A stretch of 56,255 nucleotides of DNA, taken from positions 1 to 56,255 of the forward strand of contig NZ_VEGP01000032.1 of assembly GCF_007679495.1 (NCBI RefSeq). Reading direction: 5' to 3'. Both the position numbers and the translations under genes were made by a program. Source of the DNA: Paenibacillus sp. 32O-W (GTDB lineage Bacteria > Bacillota > Bacilli > Paenibacillales > NBRC-103111). Below, piece by piece: positions 1 through 8,297 of the stretch. Below the pieces are notes generated by a model. It did not search any database, had not been told where the DNA came from, and saw nothing but the letters and a program-made list of their open reading frames with translations. Every line of letters starts with the position of its first letter. The stretch's first letter is position 1.

Positions 1-2
1 AA

Positions 3-53
3 ATTAACAAGTCGCCTCAGAAGGTAATTGATCGCCTTTGTATCCAACTCTAA
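3..53 (+). CDS. C-terminal end of an unidentified upstream gene
   Basis: An open frame enters from the left edge and ends at TAA 51-53, giving a 16-residue tail (INKSPQKVIDRLCIQL). It is too short to assign. It abuts the frame of the DUF4411 gene that follows, which would fit a translationally coupled antitoxin-like partner, but this is inference only. The 5' part lies outside the window. Confidence 0.35.
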   Translation: MNKSPQKVIDRLCIQL

Positions 54-542
54 ATCTTAAGTGCCACTTATATAGTTGAAGCACATAGGAGGTACTATGC
101 CTTTGACATCGCACCTTGTTTTTGGCGTGTCCTGTTGGAGTTAGCAGATAGAGGTCATATAGTAAGTATTGATAGAGTTAAGGACGAGTTAATGAATTCA
201 GGTCAAGAAGACGCCTTAAATAAGTGGGCACTCTCCGAATTTGATCGTTGGTTTGCCTCAACTGAAAATGAAGAGGTATTCGAAGCATATCGTGAGTTAA
301 TTGACTGGTCTATCGGAGAAGATCAGTACCATGACTATGCCAAAACAGAGTTTGCAGATGTTGCGGATAGCTGGGTAGTTGCTTTTGCTAAAGCTTATAA
401 TTGTGTTGTTGTTACTCAAGAACAATATAGTAGGGATGCTAGGAAAAGAATTTTGATCCCTAATGCCTGTAGAGCTATGGGGGTTGATTACATGAATACC
501 TTTGAAATGCTTCGTAAGTTAAATGCTAGCCTTGGAGAGTAA
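54..542 (+). pseudogene. DUF4411-type PIN-like toxin, 5' end broken
   Basis: The open frame from 54 to 542 encodes about 162 residues, close to the usual DUF4411 length. It contains the hallmark stretch YYAFDIAP near its N-terminus, then SIDRVKDEL, DSWVVAFAKAY and VVTQEQ. DUF4411 proteins are PIN-domain-like and usually act as the toxin half of a pair with an upstream DNA-binding or metallopeptidase partner. Here the expected start (Met plus a LLDxN-type motif carrying the first acidic catalytic residue) is replaced by ILSATYIVEAH, directly after a stop codon. No ATG, GTG or TTG is present before the TTG at 135, which lies downstream of the conserved N-terminus. A codon-scale deletion or indel near 60-75 would explain this. 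The protein is probably not made or lacks part of its active site. Confidence 0.6.
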
Positions 543-588
543 GGGCAATGATATGACAATGACAAATTAACACAAACACCATTATTTA

Positions 589-624
589 GGGAGAGGCGGA
601 AACTTTGCCCCTCCTTTTCTGTTT
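589..624 (+). terminator. Putative intrinsic terminator after the DUF4411 remnant
   Basis: GGAGAGGC (590-597) pairs with GCCCCTCC (607-614), with one A-C mismatch, and is followed by TTTTCTGTTT. It lies about 50 bases after the DUF4411 stop codon. Confidence 0.5.
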
Positions 625-640
625 AGTTTACCATATCAAG

Positions 641-673
641 TGATACGGTGAACCGTATCATAAGTGATGGCGA
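641..673. repeat. Dispersed repeat copy 1 with a perfect small palindrome
   Basis: TGATACGG (641-648) and CCGTATCA (653-660) form a perfect 8-bp inverted repeat with a 4-base loop. The stretch from 650, GAACCGTATCATAAGTGA and then TGGCGA, recurs at 51283-51306 with one mismatch in 24 bases. This is probably an end or remnant of a mobile element; the family is not recognised. Confidence 0.55.
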
Positions 674-691
674 TCCCCCGGGTCTTGGAGG

Positions 692-790
692 GTGGAGAAG
701 AGCCGTGTGGCGGGTAAGTCAGATGAACTGAATCACTCTATGCTTGACCTGACGAAAACGGCGGAACAGTTTAAAACGGATGACCAGTTC
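692..790 (+). pseudogene. Possible C-terminal remnant of a chemoreceptor (MCP)-like gene
   Basis: The frame from GTG 692 reads SDELNHSMLDLTKTAEQFK (about 719-775). This resembles the amphipathic C-terminal tail of methyl-accepting chemotaxis proteins. There is no signalling domain upstream, and the frame runs on through the following terminator without a stop, so the true end has been lost. The adjacent strong terminator fits the end of a former gene. The assignment rests on a short stretch and is tentative. Confidence 0.25.
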
Positions 791-791
791 G

Positions 792-823
792 AAAGGAGCA
801 CCTTTCTGCGGTGCTCCTTTTCT
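792..823 (+). terminator. Strong intrinsic terminator
   Basis: AAAGGAGCACC (792-802) and GGTGCTCCTTT (810-820) form a perfect 11-bp stem with loop TTTCTGC and a T-rich 3' side. It sits right after the chemoreceptor-like remnant. Reading on the minus strand, it may also stop the SRPBCC gene ending at 848. Confidence 0.8.
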
Positions 824-847
824 ACCAATCTATTTATAATGCGAACT

Positions 848-1264
848 TTAATTTTTCTTCAGTGTTTCTACAAGCTCGTTCAAGCGATCCCAGGTTTGAG
901 TAATGCCTTCCAGCAATCCCATGTCGAGAACCGCTTGGAGAGATTCCTCTGAATCGAATACTGAACGACTGACCAATTTTGTTTCTGCTCCCAAATCAAT
1001 GAATTCCATTGTCACTTCAGGTGCGGGCATAGCTTCATTAATATTGCCATCTTTATCTGAGAAATAATCAGTGTAGACAATTTTCTCTGGCTCCACAATT
1101 TCCTTATAAATTGTCTTGTTCCAAGATTCCATACCATACTCTTCCTGATTTTGATCCACACACTTCATGCAGTAATGCCAAACACCGCCTGGTCGAAAAT
1201 CGATGTTGCAAACAGGCAGTTCCCATCCATGGGTACCCCACCAACGCTTTAAGTATTCTGGTTC
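848..1264 (-). pseudogene. SRPBCC/AHSA1-family protein, N-terminally truncated
   Basis: The minus-strand frame is open from 1264 down to the TAA at 848. It shows the AHSA1 hallmark sequence: EPEYLKRWWG, then DFRPGGVWHYCM, then EVTMEFIDLG and a C-terminal helix (ITQTWDRLNELVETLKK). AHSA1-like SRPBCC proteins bind small hydrophobic ligands. The family's usual first 30-40 residues are missing, because the frame hits a stop at 1265-1267. An internal ATG at 1168 lies after the conserved WWG region. The loss coincides with the start of the divergent ABC permease at 1270, so a deletion removed both the 5' end of this gene and whatever preceded the permease. An intact relative lies at 11336-11761. 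Confidence 0.65.
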
Positions 1265-1269
1265 TTACT

Positions 1270-1983
1270 ATGAGTATCTCATTAAAACGTGCTCAAGCGA
1301 TATTTGTGAAGGATTACAAAGAGTTTTCACGCAATTATGCGATTTCTATTATGCTGATTTTCCCAATTGTCCTCGCATTTCTCCTCCGTGGTGCAGGCCC
1401 GTCTCTGCCCGGAGCTCTCGGTTATGTTCTAAATTTTTCGTTTGTGATACTGACGAGTTTTGCACAAGCATGCCTGATTGCGGAAGAAAAGGAGCGTAAC
1501 ACCTTACGATCATTAATGATGACTCCGGCCACAACCATGGATGTTCTAATCGGTAAAAGTGCTTTAGTCTTTGCCATGTCTGCTGTAGTTCTGGGTATTG
1601 CCACGTATATAATGGGCTATGTACCAGCTAGTATATGGGCGCTTGTGGCTGCAATTATTCTTTCGATTATTCTATACACAGCTGCCGGCACGATATGCGG
1701 TTTATTCTCCAAGACGTTACTTGATGCGTCTTTATCTATAATTCCCGTATCGATCGTATTCACTGGGGCGCCATATGGAGGAATGTTACTGGCGGATGAT
1801 TATCCGATTTTCAAAGTGCTGGAATATGCACCAAGTATTCAACTTGTGTATTTGCTAAATATAAGCAATACAGACTTTACGACGGGAGATTTATTAAAAC
1901 CCCTCCTCATTATTTTGGCATGGACGGTTGTATTGACGATCGTATCGGTTGCTTTGTATCAACGGCGGTTAAAGGATGAGTAG
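1270..1983 (+). CDS. ABC-2 type transporter permease
   Basis: From ATG 1270 the frame encodes 237 residues with about six hydrophobic segments and the arrangement of the ABC-2/CcmB-like permease family. There is a cytoplasmic N-terminus (ISLKRAQAIFVKDYKEF), then a helix, the conserved EEKERNTLRSLMMTPAT loop around residues 73-90, and four further helices. Such proteins form the membrane part of drug or polysaccharide exporters with a separate ATPase, usually encoded just upstream. Here no ATPase gene is present, and no ribosome binding site is visible before ATG 1270, because the upstream DNA is now a truncated SRPBCC gene. The protein may be complete but poorly translated or orphaned. The frame is also open upstream of 1270, but that stretch is antisense to the SRPBCC gene. 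Confidence 0.7.
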   Translation: MSISLKRAQAIFVKDYKEFSRNYAISIMLIFPIVLAFLLRGAGPSLPGALGYVLNFSFVILTSFAQACLIAEEKERNTLRSLMMTPATTMDVLIGKSALVFAMSAVVLGIATYIMGYVPASIWALVAAIILSIILYTAAGTICGLFSKTLLDASLSIIPVSIVFTGAPYGGMLLADDYPIFKVLEYAPSIQLVYLLNISNTDFTTGDLLKPLLIILAWTVVLTIVSVALYQRRLKDE

Positions 1984-2024
1984 GATAGAATCGCGTATTT
2001 CTACGGAGGAGGGATCATTTTCCG

Positions 2025-4319
2025 ATGAATTTAGCCGTCAAGTTGATGCGGAAATTCAAAGACCGCGAAACCCGGCATAAGCTGCAAGGCTATCGGGACA
2101 AAGCGGAGCTTATCAGGAAACGGAATTTGGAAACTTGGGACGAAAAGCAGTTCCAAGCGGAATCTCTCCGGCTGAAAAAGGAAGCAAAATCGGGTACGCT
2201 TTTGGACGAGCTGCTTGTCGATGCCTATGCGCTAGTTTGTGAGGCAGCCAAGAGAACACTCGGGTTACATCCCTACGATGTTCAGATCATGGCGGCCATC
2301 GCTCTGCACGAGGGATTTGTGATCGAGCAGCATACCGGCGAAGGAAAAACGCTCTCTGCTGTTATGCCTGCTTATCTGAATGCGCTAACCGGCGAAGGCG
2401 TTCATGTTCTGACTTTCAACGATTATTTGGCACATCGAGATGCGGAGTGGATGGGCCCGATCTATCGTTTCCTCGGATTAACGGTAAAATCGGTTCAAGC
2501 GGGCATGAGCTTGTCCGAGAAACGGGAAGCGAATGCCGCAGATATAACCTATGTTACGGCCAAAGAGGCGGGATTCGATTATTTGCGCGACACGATTGCG
2601 CTGGACGAAGCCGATACCGTGCATCGTCCTTTCCACTACGTCATCGTCGATGAAGCAGATTCACTGCTTCTTGACGAAGCGCGGGTGCCGCTAGTCATCG
2701 CCGGCGAGCCGGGCTCTTCCAAGAGCGACGGCATTCGTTTCGCAGAAGTGGCCAGGCAGCTCGAGCAAGGTGAGCACTACGAGTTCGACGAGTTCAAGCG
2801 CAATGTTTATTTGAATGAAGCGGGCACTGCGAAAGCGGAATCGCTGCTGGGATGCGGCAATTTGTACGAAAGCCATAATAGTCATTTGTTATCGTCGTTA
2901 AATTGCGCGCTGCATGCGGAATCGTTATTGAAAAAAGACGTCGATTACATCGTCCGAGACGGTAAAATCGAGCTGATCGACGAGTATACCGGCCGAGTGG
3001 CGGGGAACAGGCATTTGCCGGACGGGCTGCAAGCCGCACTTGCGGCCAAAGAAGGACTGCAGTCTGTAGCCGGCGGGAAAATTCTCGGTACGATCACCCT
3101 TCAACACTTCCTTAGCCTATATCCGAAGATTTGCGGAATGACAGCTACCGCGCAAGCTTCCGCAATGGAATTCGAAGATATTTATGCGCTGCAGGTCGTG
3201 CAAATTCCGCCGAACCGGCCAAACATACGAATTGACCATCCGCACCGGATTTATACCCATAAAGAAGCCAAGCTTAAGGCGCTTGTACAAGAAGTATCGT
3301 CCGTTCATGCGACGGGACGCCCGATTCTCATTGGTACGTCAAGCGTCGGGGAGTCTGACATGCTGGCGGAGGCGCTAGCGGCAGCGGGCGTACCGTGCCA
3401 TGTTCTGAATGCGAAAAACGATGCAAAAGAAGCCGAGATCATCGCCAAAGCGGGAGAAATCGGCGCCGTGACGGTATCTACGAATATGGCCGGACGCGGC
3501 GTCGACATTCGGCTCGGCGGCGGCAACCCCGCTCAGGCGGAAGTTGTCGCCAAGCTGGGCGGGTTGTACGTGATTGGTACGCATGTGCACGAAAGCGTGC
3601 GGATCGACAACCAACTGCGCGGGCGTTCTGGCCGCCAAGGAGACCCGGGAGCTTCCGTATTTTTCGTAAGCTTGGAGGACGAGTTGATGCAAAGGTTCGG
3701 CATCGATAAAGTGATTCCGCCCGCTTATCGCGATCTCAGACAGGATGAGGCTCTCGAAGAGTCGGTGCTCTACAGTAAAATTGAGTATATTCAGCGCGTT
3801 ATGATGGGCCAAAACTTCCATATCCGCCAGGAACTGAACCGTTATTCGGATATGGTGGAGGAACAGCGGCGAATTCTATACGTGCAGCGGCTCGAAATTT
3901 TGACAGGCGAGACGCCGATGAGCCCTTCGGAGCAGCGGGTACGGCTTTATTATATCGACAAGTTCTGGGCTGACCATCTAGAAGACGTATCTTACATTCG
4001 CGAAAGCATCCATTTGACAAGCCTTGTTAACCGCAATCCGATTGACGAATTTCATGCGCAAATCATTCAAGCCTACGAGCAAATTCCGGCTAAAATCAAT
4101 CGTGAGTCGACGAATATGCTCGCAAAGCTCGGAGGTTCGAATGATCCGGCGCAGTGGGAAAAGTTCGGGCTGAAGATCCCAACTTCCACTTGGACTTATA
4201 TTATCAACGACCAATACATGGAGTACTTGCAGAATCGCAGTTCATGGACTGCAGGGACGATCATCGCTTATTGGATTCGCAAAATGATGAGGCCGGTATT
4301 CGGATGGTCCAAATTTTGA
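2025..4319 (+). CDS. SecA-type preprotein translocase ATPase (accessory/SecA2-like)
   Basis: 764 residues from ATG 2025, preceded by GGAGGAGGG at about 2004-2012. SecA is the cytosolic ATPase motor that drives unfolded proteins through SecYEG. Visible motifs: HPYDVQ (residues 82-87); HTGEGKT, the Walker A site (103-109); VTAKEAGFDYLRD (177-189); VDEADSLLLDEAR, the DEAD-type Walker B (208-220); TNMAGRGVDI; and GTHVHESVRIDNQLRGRSGRQGDPG, the helicase motif V/VI region, followed by helical scaffold and wing sequences. The protein is shorter than housekeeping SecA (about 800-840 residues) and lacks the C-terminal CxCxH zinc tail used for SecB or lipid contact. This fits an accessory SecA2-like enzyme. 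A membrane peptidase gene lies convergently just downstream. The housekeeping copy is presumably elsewhere. Confidence 0.85.
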   Translation: MNLAVKLMRKFKDRETRHKLQGYRDKAELIRKRNLETWDEKQFQAESLRLKKEAKSGTLLDELLVDAYALVCEAAKRTLGLHPYDVQIMAAIALHEGFVIEQHTGEGKTLSAVMPAYLNALTGEGVHVLTFNDYLAHRDAEWMGPIYRFLGLTVKSVQAGMSLSEKREANAADITYVTAKEAGFDYLRDTIALDEADTVHRPFHYVIVDEADSLLLDEARVPLVIAGEPGSSKSDGIRFAEVARQLEQGEHYEFDEFKRNVYLNEAGTAKAESLLGCGNLYESHNSHLLSSLNCALHAESLLKKDVDYIVRDGKIELIDEYTGRVAGNRHLPDGLQAALAAKEGLQSVAGGKILGTITLQHFLSLYPKICGMTATAQASAMEFEDIYALQVVQIPPNRPNIRIDHPHRIYTHKEAKLKALVQEVSSVHATGRPILIGTSSVGESDMLAEALAAAGVPCHVLNAKNDAKEAEIIAKAGEIGAVTVSTNMAGRGVDIRLGGGNPAQAEVVAKLGGLYVIGTHVHESVRIDNQLRGRSGRQGDPGASVFFVSLEDELMQRFGIDKVIPPAYRDLRQDEALEESVLYSKIEYIQRVMMGQNFHIRQELNRYSDMVEEQRRILYVQRLEILTGETPMSPSEQRVRLYYIDKFWADHLEDVSYIRESIHLTSLVNRNPIDEFHAQIIQAYEQIPAKINRESTNMLAKLGGSNDPAQWEKFGLKIPTSTWTYIINDQYMEYLQNRSSWTAGTIIAYWIRKMMRPVFGWSKF

Positions 4320-4455
4320 TCGGGACGAATACGAGCGAGCGCTTCGGTAAACTCCACATTGCAGAGCTTGCGGACTGGACGCTTCGATTATGGCAGCATT
4401 TATGAATGCGCCCCCCGACCTGCTGCAAGCCGACAAGCCGGGCAAATAATTGTTG

Positions 4456-5559
4456 CTACCGGCTTGCCGCATAATTGCGAACAACTTGAATATATTTGTC
4501 CAACACCGCGGCGTCCGCTGCTTTTCCAAGCAGATATGGTTTGTTTGCGAGGATATCGTTCTTGGCGTGCTGCAATACAGCGATCGCTTGCTCTACATTA
4601 CCCTTGCGGCAATAACGAAGCGCTTCGATTTTGGTCGTGAGAAGGTTCAGCATGGCAGGATGACGAACTGTTATTTTCTCCGGCACAGTCCCGATATCTC
4701 CACCTGTCGCCAGCTTGGCAAACGAGTAGGATAGAAGAAGCTCCTCTTTCATAGCACCCGTTAAACGGTCTTGCTCGATCCATGGCCGCAGCAGTTGAAC
4801 GGTTCTGTGAAACCTTTCATTCATCGTCTGCCATGCAGCGACGAAATAGAGCAAATTCATGATCATGTCGAGTTCATAACGATCATTGCACTGAAGCCAT
4901 GCTTCATTCTGCAACTCCTCCTCCAGCTCGATGACATTCCCCTGCGGAAGGCCATGAAGCTCCTCCTTATCCGACGCAAACGCATACTCGTATGAGAGCT
5001 TAAACAAAGCATAAAACAGTCTGCCGGAACGGCCATTTCGCCGCAGCAATCGAATGCCAAGCCCATCGCTATAAGCTCCGCCCTCCGCCTTCAAGGGAAC
5101 AATCGCCACAAGGCCAAAAGCAAAATGAAACAACACAAGCAATAGCCACAGCATACTGCCAGTGATTGCATATAATATGCAACCAACCAGCACGATCACC
5201 AGATTAGCCAGGCTTCCGCCTGCCAAATACCAGACGAGCCTATGGCGATCCGTTTCATAATCACTAAACTTTACCTGCATAGCGCACTGTCCCCAGTTGC
5301 TTGAATTCGTATTCGAAGCTATGGTCAGCTTGCCCTTTTCCTTAGTGAGATGCACCGGACCGATAATCAAAAAGCGAAACGAATATCCGAGCCATCGACC
5401 GACAACAAAATGCCCCAGCTCATGGATCAATAGAGCCGAATAAAGCATAAGAAATAACGTCAACAGAATTAATATGTACTTTCCCCATCCGCCAAGAAGC
5501 GTGAGGGCTCCCAAAAATAGAATGCCTATCACCGCAATCATTATTCCATTCCGCTTCAT
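4456..5559 (-). CDS. M50 (site-2 protease-like) membrane metallopeptidase
   Basis: 367 residues, start ATG at 5559 with GGGAGAGAGG about 10 bases upstream. The N-terminus has two hydrophobic helices; the second ends in HELGH (residues 46-50), the zinc-binding HExxH site within the membrane. A further hydrophobic pair (about 105-155) leads to an SDG motif (164-166), which likely supplies the third zinc ligand Asp of M50 enzymes. Residues after about 180 are soluble and helical, with tetratricopeptide-like character (EALRYCRKGNVEQAIAVLQ). M50 proteases cut membrane-embedded substrates such as anti-sigma factors or signal peptides, or process secreted peptides. The gene is convergent with the SecA-like gene. 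Its natural substrate is not evident. Confidence 0.75.
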   Translation of the reverse strand: MKRNGIMIAVIGILFLGALTLLGGWGKYILILLTLFLMLYSALLIHELGHFVVGRWLGYSFRFLIIGPVHLTKEKGKLTIASNTNSSNWGQCAMQVKFSDYETDRHRLVWYLAGGSLANLVIVLVGCILYAITGSMLWLLLVLFHFAFGLVAIVPLKAEGGAYSDGLGIRLLRRNGRSGRLFYALFKLSYEYAFASDKEELHGLPQGNVIELEEELQNEAWLQCNDRYELDMIMNLLYFVAAWQTMNERFHRTVQLLRPWIEQDRLTGAMKEELLLSYSFAKLATGGDIGTVPEKITVRHPAMLNLLTTKIEALRYCRKGNVEQAIAVLQHAKNDILANKPYLLGKAADAAVLDKYIQVVRNYAASR

Positions 5560-5898
5560 GCGAGCAGCCTCTCTCCCTTGCGAATACTTCCCTTTTCTAT
5601 ACGGATAGATGACTAGGTTGGTGCCGCTTTTACCAAATCATCAATATGGGATAACCATGTTTGCCCTGATTTGTTCGGATATGATCTGATATTATTCCTG
5701 GTGGTATGTCTAATAGAGAGTTGAGATATATGATATCGAATTTGTTTCATGCAAAGCGCTCGTGATGTACAGTACAAAGTATCTGTCTGTACAGGGGCAT
5801 TGCTTCTAGCAGCCGCAGGATTCTTAAATGATAGAAATGGCGACAACGAACCCGTCTGCAATACGAAACTCCGGAAAATGTAAGAAAGGAAGAGGCTT
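5560..5898. other. Intergenic region with a TGTACAG inverted repeat
   Basis: 339 bases between the divergent M50 gene and the chimeric gene at 5899. TGTACAG (5766-5772) and CTGTACA (5787-5793) form a perfect 7-bp inverted repeat with a 14-base spacer, a plausible regulator site. No convincing gene was seen; a minus-strand open frame here (5613-5909) has no recognisable motif. Confidence 0.4.
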
Positions 5899-6768
5899 AT
5901 GATTACCATTTATGATTGGTTTGGCTACGAATTGCCGATCAAAGAACGTTATCAGTTAATAAAAGAGGCCGGATTTGATGGCGTTTTATTATGGTGGAGT
6001 GAAGACTTTAATCGGAACGATTACCGCAGCGGGCCGCAGATTGCGCGAGAAGCGGGGCTTTTTATAGAAAATATCCACACGCCTATCAAAAACCAAAACA
6101 GCCTCTGGCTGGACAACCTGGAAGGCGAGGATCTGCATGGATTGACTCCTACAACAGCACGCAATGCCGGAAGTCAGTTGAAAGCCTATCCTCGCATCTC
6201 CTTTCAAATTATTTTAAAAGGAGTTGTCGGGATGAATTATCGGATTGAGAAACGGGATGCTTTTCAAGTTTATGGGTTGGAGGATATATACAATTACGAT
6301 GATATTGCGAACCAACAAGGAATATCTATCCCGGAGGTTTGGCAAAACATAGGCAAGAATGGCGAGTTTGACAGATTACGCAAATCGGTAACCGGGGATT
6401 GGTGGCACGAAGGAAATTTCAGCAAGGAACTTGGAGCCGTTTTTGCATACGATTCCTACAAGTTCACAAGCAATACCACTTTCCCTTATCTTATCGGGTG
6501 TTACAAATCGGAGAATAGCAAGGTCAATGGATATACAGTTGTTGATGTTCCGGCATCGACTTGGGCGGTATTTTCAACGTTAAATGATGGGAATGGGAGC
6601 GGCAACTATGATCTGCGATCCTTAAAGAATCGAATATTTTCGGAATGGCTGCCCACATCAAATTTTAATGTTCTGGATGGCGGTAATTTCGAGATGTATT
6701 GTACAGACAAAGACGGTTATGAATATTGTGAGTTATGGTATCGAATTGAGGAAAAGCAAATAGGATAA
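5899..6768 (+). CDS. Chimera: TIM-barrel isomerase N-terminus fused to AraC-type GyrI-like effector domain
   Basis: 289 residues from ATG 5899, with AAAGGAAGAGG as ribosome binding site. Residues 1 to about 78 read like the first strands of a sugar-phosphate isomerase/epimerase (AP endonuclease 2 fold): IYDWFGY, LIKEAGFDGVLLWWS, NIHTP, LWLDNLEGED. From residue 80 the text switches to the end of an AraC-type HTH (HGLTPTTARNAGSQLKAYP, 80-98). A complete GyrI-like small-molecule-binding domain follows (MNYRIEKRDAFQVYG from 112, then GCYKSENSKV, DVPASTWAVF, YCELWYRIEE). Both parents are incomplete: the barrel lacks about 200 residues and the regulator lacks most of its DNA-binding domain. The join near 6130 is in frame. 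This looks like a deletion scar that left a translatable hybrid; a ligand-binding function without DNA binding is conceivable. Confidence 0.75.
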   Translation: MITIYDWFGYELPIKERYQLIKEAGFDGVLLWWSEDFNRNDYRSGPQIAREAGLFIENIHTPIKNQNSLWLDNLEGEDLHGLTPTTARNAGSQLKAYPRISFQIILKGVVGMNYRIEKRDAFQVYGLEDIYNYDDIANQQGISIPEVWQNIGKNGEFDRLRKSVTGDWWHEGNFSKELGAVFAYDSYKFTSNTTFPYLIGCYKSENSKVNGYTVVDVPASTWAVFSTLNDGNGSGNYDLRSLKNRIFSEWLPTSNFNVLDGGNFEMYCTDKDGYEYCELWYRIEEKQIG

Positions 6769-6829
6769 ATACTGCTCGCTCCGCTAATGTTCCTGGATGA
6801 AACGGGTATGGCAATGAAGCGTAAAGAGC

Positions 6830-7436
6830 TTATTGCAGGTTAGGGTCAATTGGGGTCGGATGGTGGTTTGTGCTTACTTCCTGGAAAAGGATGCTTTGTT
6901 CCATAGTTGTCTCGGGCTTCAAGCCAAGTATTCGTTCTAATTCTCCGACAGTTACTGGTTTGGCGTGCCTCATTAATTCGTAACCAACTTGACCATTGGG
7001 TTCAATTGTAGCGGTTTTGACATCACTAATATTAGCAATGCCATTTTGTCTTAAACGTATTTCAAGCTGATCGACAGTCATACGAATGCTCCGAAGGTTC
7101 TTCTGCACGATTTGTCCGTTCTCAATGATCACCTTGGATCTCCCACTCATGAGTTTTTCGAACCAATCAAATTTCAGCTGTAAAAATTCAATGATTATTA
7201 GTGTAATAATGAAAACCGCTGCCGAGCCGATTGCTGTCCATAGTTGATTTATTGGCAAGCGGTTGAACAATGGTCGTACCAATAGAAATCATGATAACGG
7301 TCGTAGCTACGCTCATTTGGGAGATCGATTTTCTTCCTGCTATACGTAAAAGTACCATTCCCGCGATGACTAGGATTGCGGACTTCCAAATCCAAGCTAA
7401 ATCCATAAGTGTGCACTCCTCTGAGATAAGATTCAT
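6830..7436 (-). pseudogene. DUF421 (YetF-like) membrane protein, frameshifted
   Basis: Two overlapping minus-strand frames together make one DUF421 protein. The first (from 7436) gives the N-terminal helices and the conserved [15 protein letters not shown]. The second gives the third helix and the soluble domain (RLTVDQ-type RMTVDQLEIRLRQNG, ISDVKTATIEPNGQVGYEL). DUF421 proteins are trimeric inner-membrane proteins of unknown role, common in spore formers. The reading frame changes in an AAAT-rich stretch near 7245-7255, which a single missing base would explain. It is either a decayed gene or a sequencing indel. The first ATG that begins the conserved region is near 7407. Confidence 0.7.
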
Positions 7437-7599
7437 GATTTAGAATGGATGGATCTTCCTTAATTTATTCGTAAGGGAAATCTTCTCGGGGAAGACAAAG
7501 TTAGATTTTGAACCTAGTAGAAGAAGAAGGGATTTCCAGTTTGTTAAATAATCAACTATAATAGGGGGGGACATACATTCGGTCTAGGAGGGGATTGTC

Positions 7600-7774
7600 A
7601 TGAATAAAAAAGTATCCAACGACACGATTAAATTAACACCAGCACTACCCAAAAAGTACGAAAAAAATGGAATTTCACTTTCCTTCTCTGAAAATTGGCA
7701 TAGCAGAATATGATGAAGGACCAACAGGATGCACTGTATTTTACTTCCACATGAGACGGGGACGCAGTGCTTAG
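7600..7774 (+). pseudogene. N-terminal remnant of a P1-family (DmpA/S58-like) peptidase
   Basis: ATG 7600 with CTAGGAGGGG upstream begins an N-terminus typical of P1 peptidases (NDTIKLTPALPKKYEKNGIS). The frame shifts near 7685; the next frame continues KIGIAEYDEGPTGCTVFYF, the conserved start of the P1 fold, and then decays into a stop at 7772-7774. P1 peptidases are self-cleaving N-terminal nucleophile aminopeptidases of over 300 residues. Here the catalytic region is absent, so the gene is dead. Confidence 0.65.
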
Positions 7775-7814
7775 CTGTGTAGATGCAAACTTGAACTAAA
7801 TAGACGGTCTGATG

Positions 7815-8297
7815 TCAATTTAAAGCCCTCCTTAGTTTTTCTATACACTCAATTACGTGTTTAATGTTTGTTTCATCATTCATCGCATTTCTTGAATGTA
7901 GAAGTGCTGGTCTTAATGATTCAACGGAGTTTCCAAATGGTTTCATCCACTCATATCTCGGAACCATCCAAAGATGAAAATGATGAGTAGTATCCTCATT
8001 GTAAAAATAGTAAACATAGTCGATCCCCAGTTCTTTCCTTTGGGCATTACGTATTTCTCTAACTAATTTCATATACCTGTTCGATTCATCCTCAGTTAGT
8101 TCATCCATACAATAAAAGTGTCTTTTAGAAGCAAGGATAACTAGTCCGGGGATAGGATAAGCGACATCCTGGTGAGCATGGAAGAATTCATCTTCGTAAA
8201 TTACGCCTCCAGTTGGTTCAATTAAACCGGCAGTTAGAGCGCAGCTTAGGCATTCAACTTCTACCGTCGTCCCATTGGCAAGTTGGATTCTCCTCAT
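7815..8297 (-). CDS. HIT-family hydrolase
   Basis: 160 residues, start ATG 8297 with AAGGGGG upstream. HIT proteins are nucleotide hydrolases or transferases that use a His-x-His-x-His triad. The sequence shows CLSCALTAG (zinc-type Cys pair near residues 17-20), YEDEFFHAHQDVAYPIPG, LVILASKRH and the histidine motif region THHFHLWMVPRYEW (about residues 110-123). The spacing HHFHLWM departs from the canonical HxHxH, as in several HIT subfamilies. It stands alone, with a truncated peptidase gene behind it and a long leader before it. Substrate unknown. Confidence 0.75.
   Translation of the reverse strand: MRRIQLANGTTVEVECLSCALTAGLIEPTGGVIYEDEFFHAHQDVAYPIPGLVILASKRHFYCMDELTEDESNRYMKLVREIRNAQRKELGIDYVYYFYNEDTTHHFHLWMVPRYEWMKPFGNSVESLRPALLHSRNAMNDETNIKHVIECIEKLRRALN

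Noticed and set aside
692-952. An 86-codon + strand gene
   Set aside because: The frame runs through a perfect terminator hairpin and across the antisense of the SRPBCC gene; only its first part looks like a remnant of a real gene.
4320-4455. Small + strand frame right after the SecA-like gene (about 4316-4405)
   Set aside because: The text IGTNTSERFGKLHIAELADW looks faintly protein-like, but it has no start or ribosome binding site and is too short to support a call.
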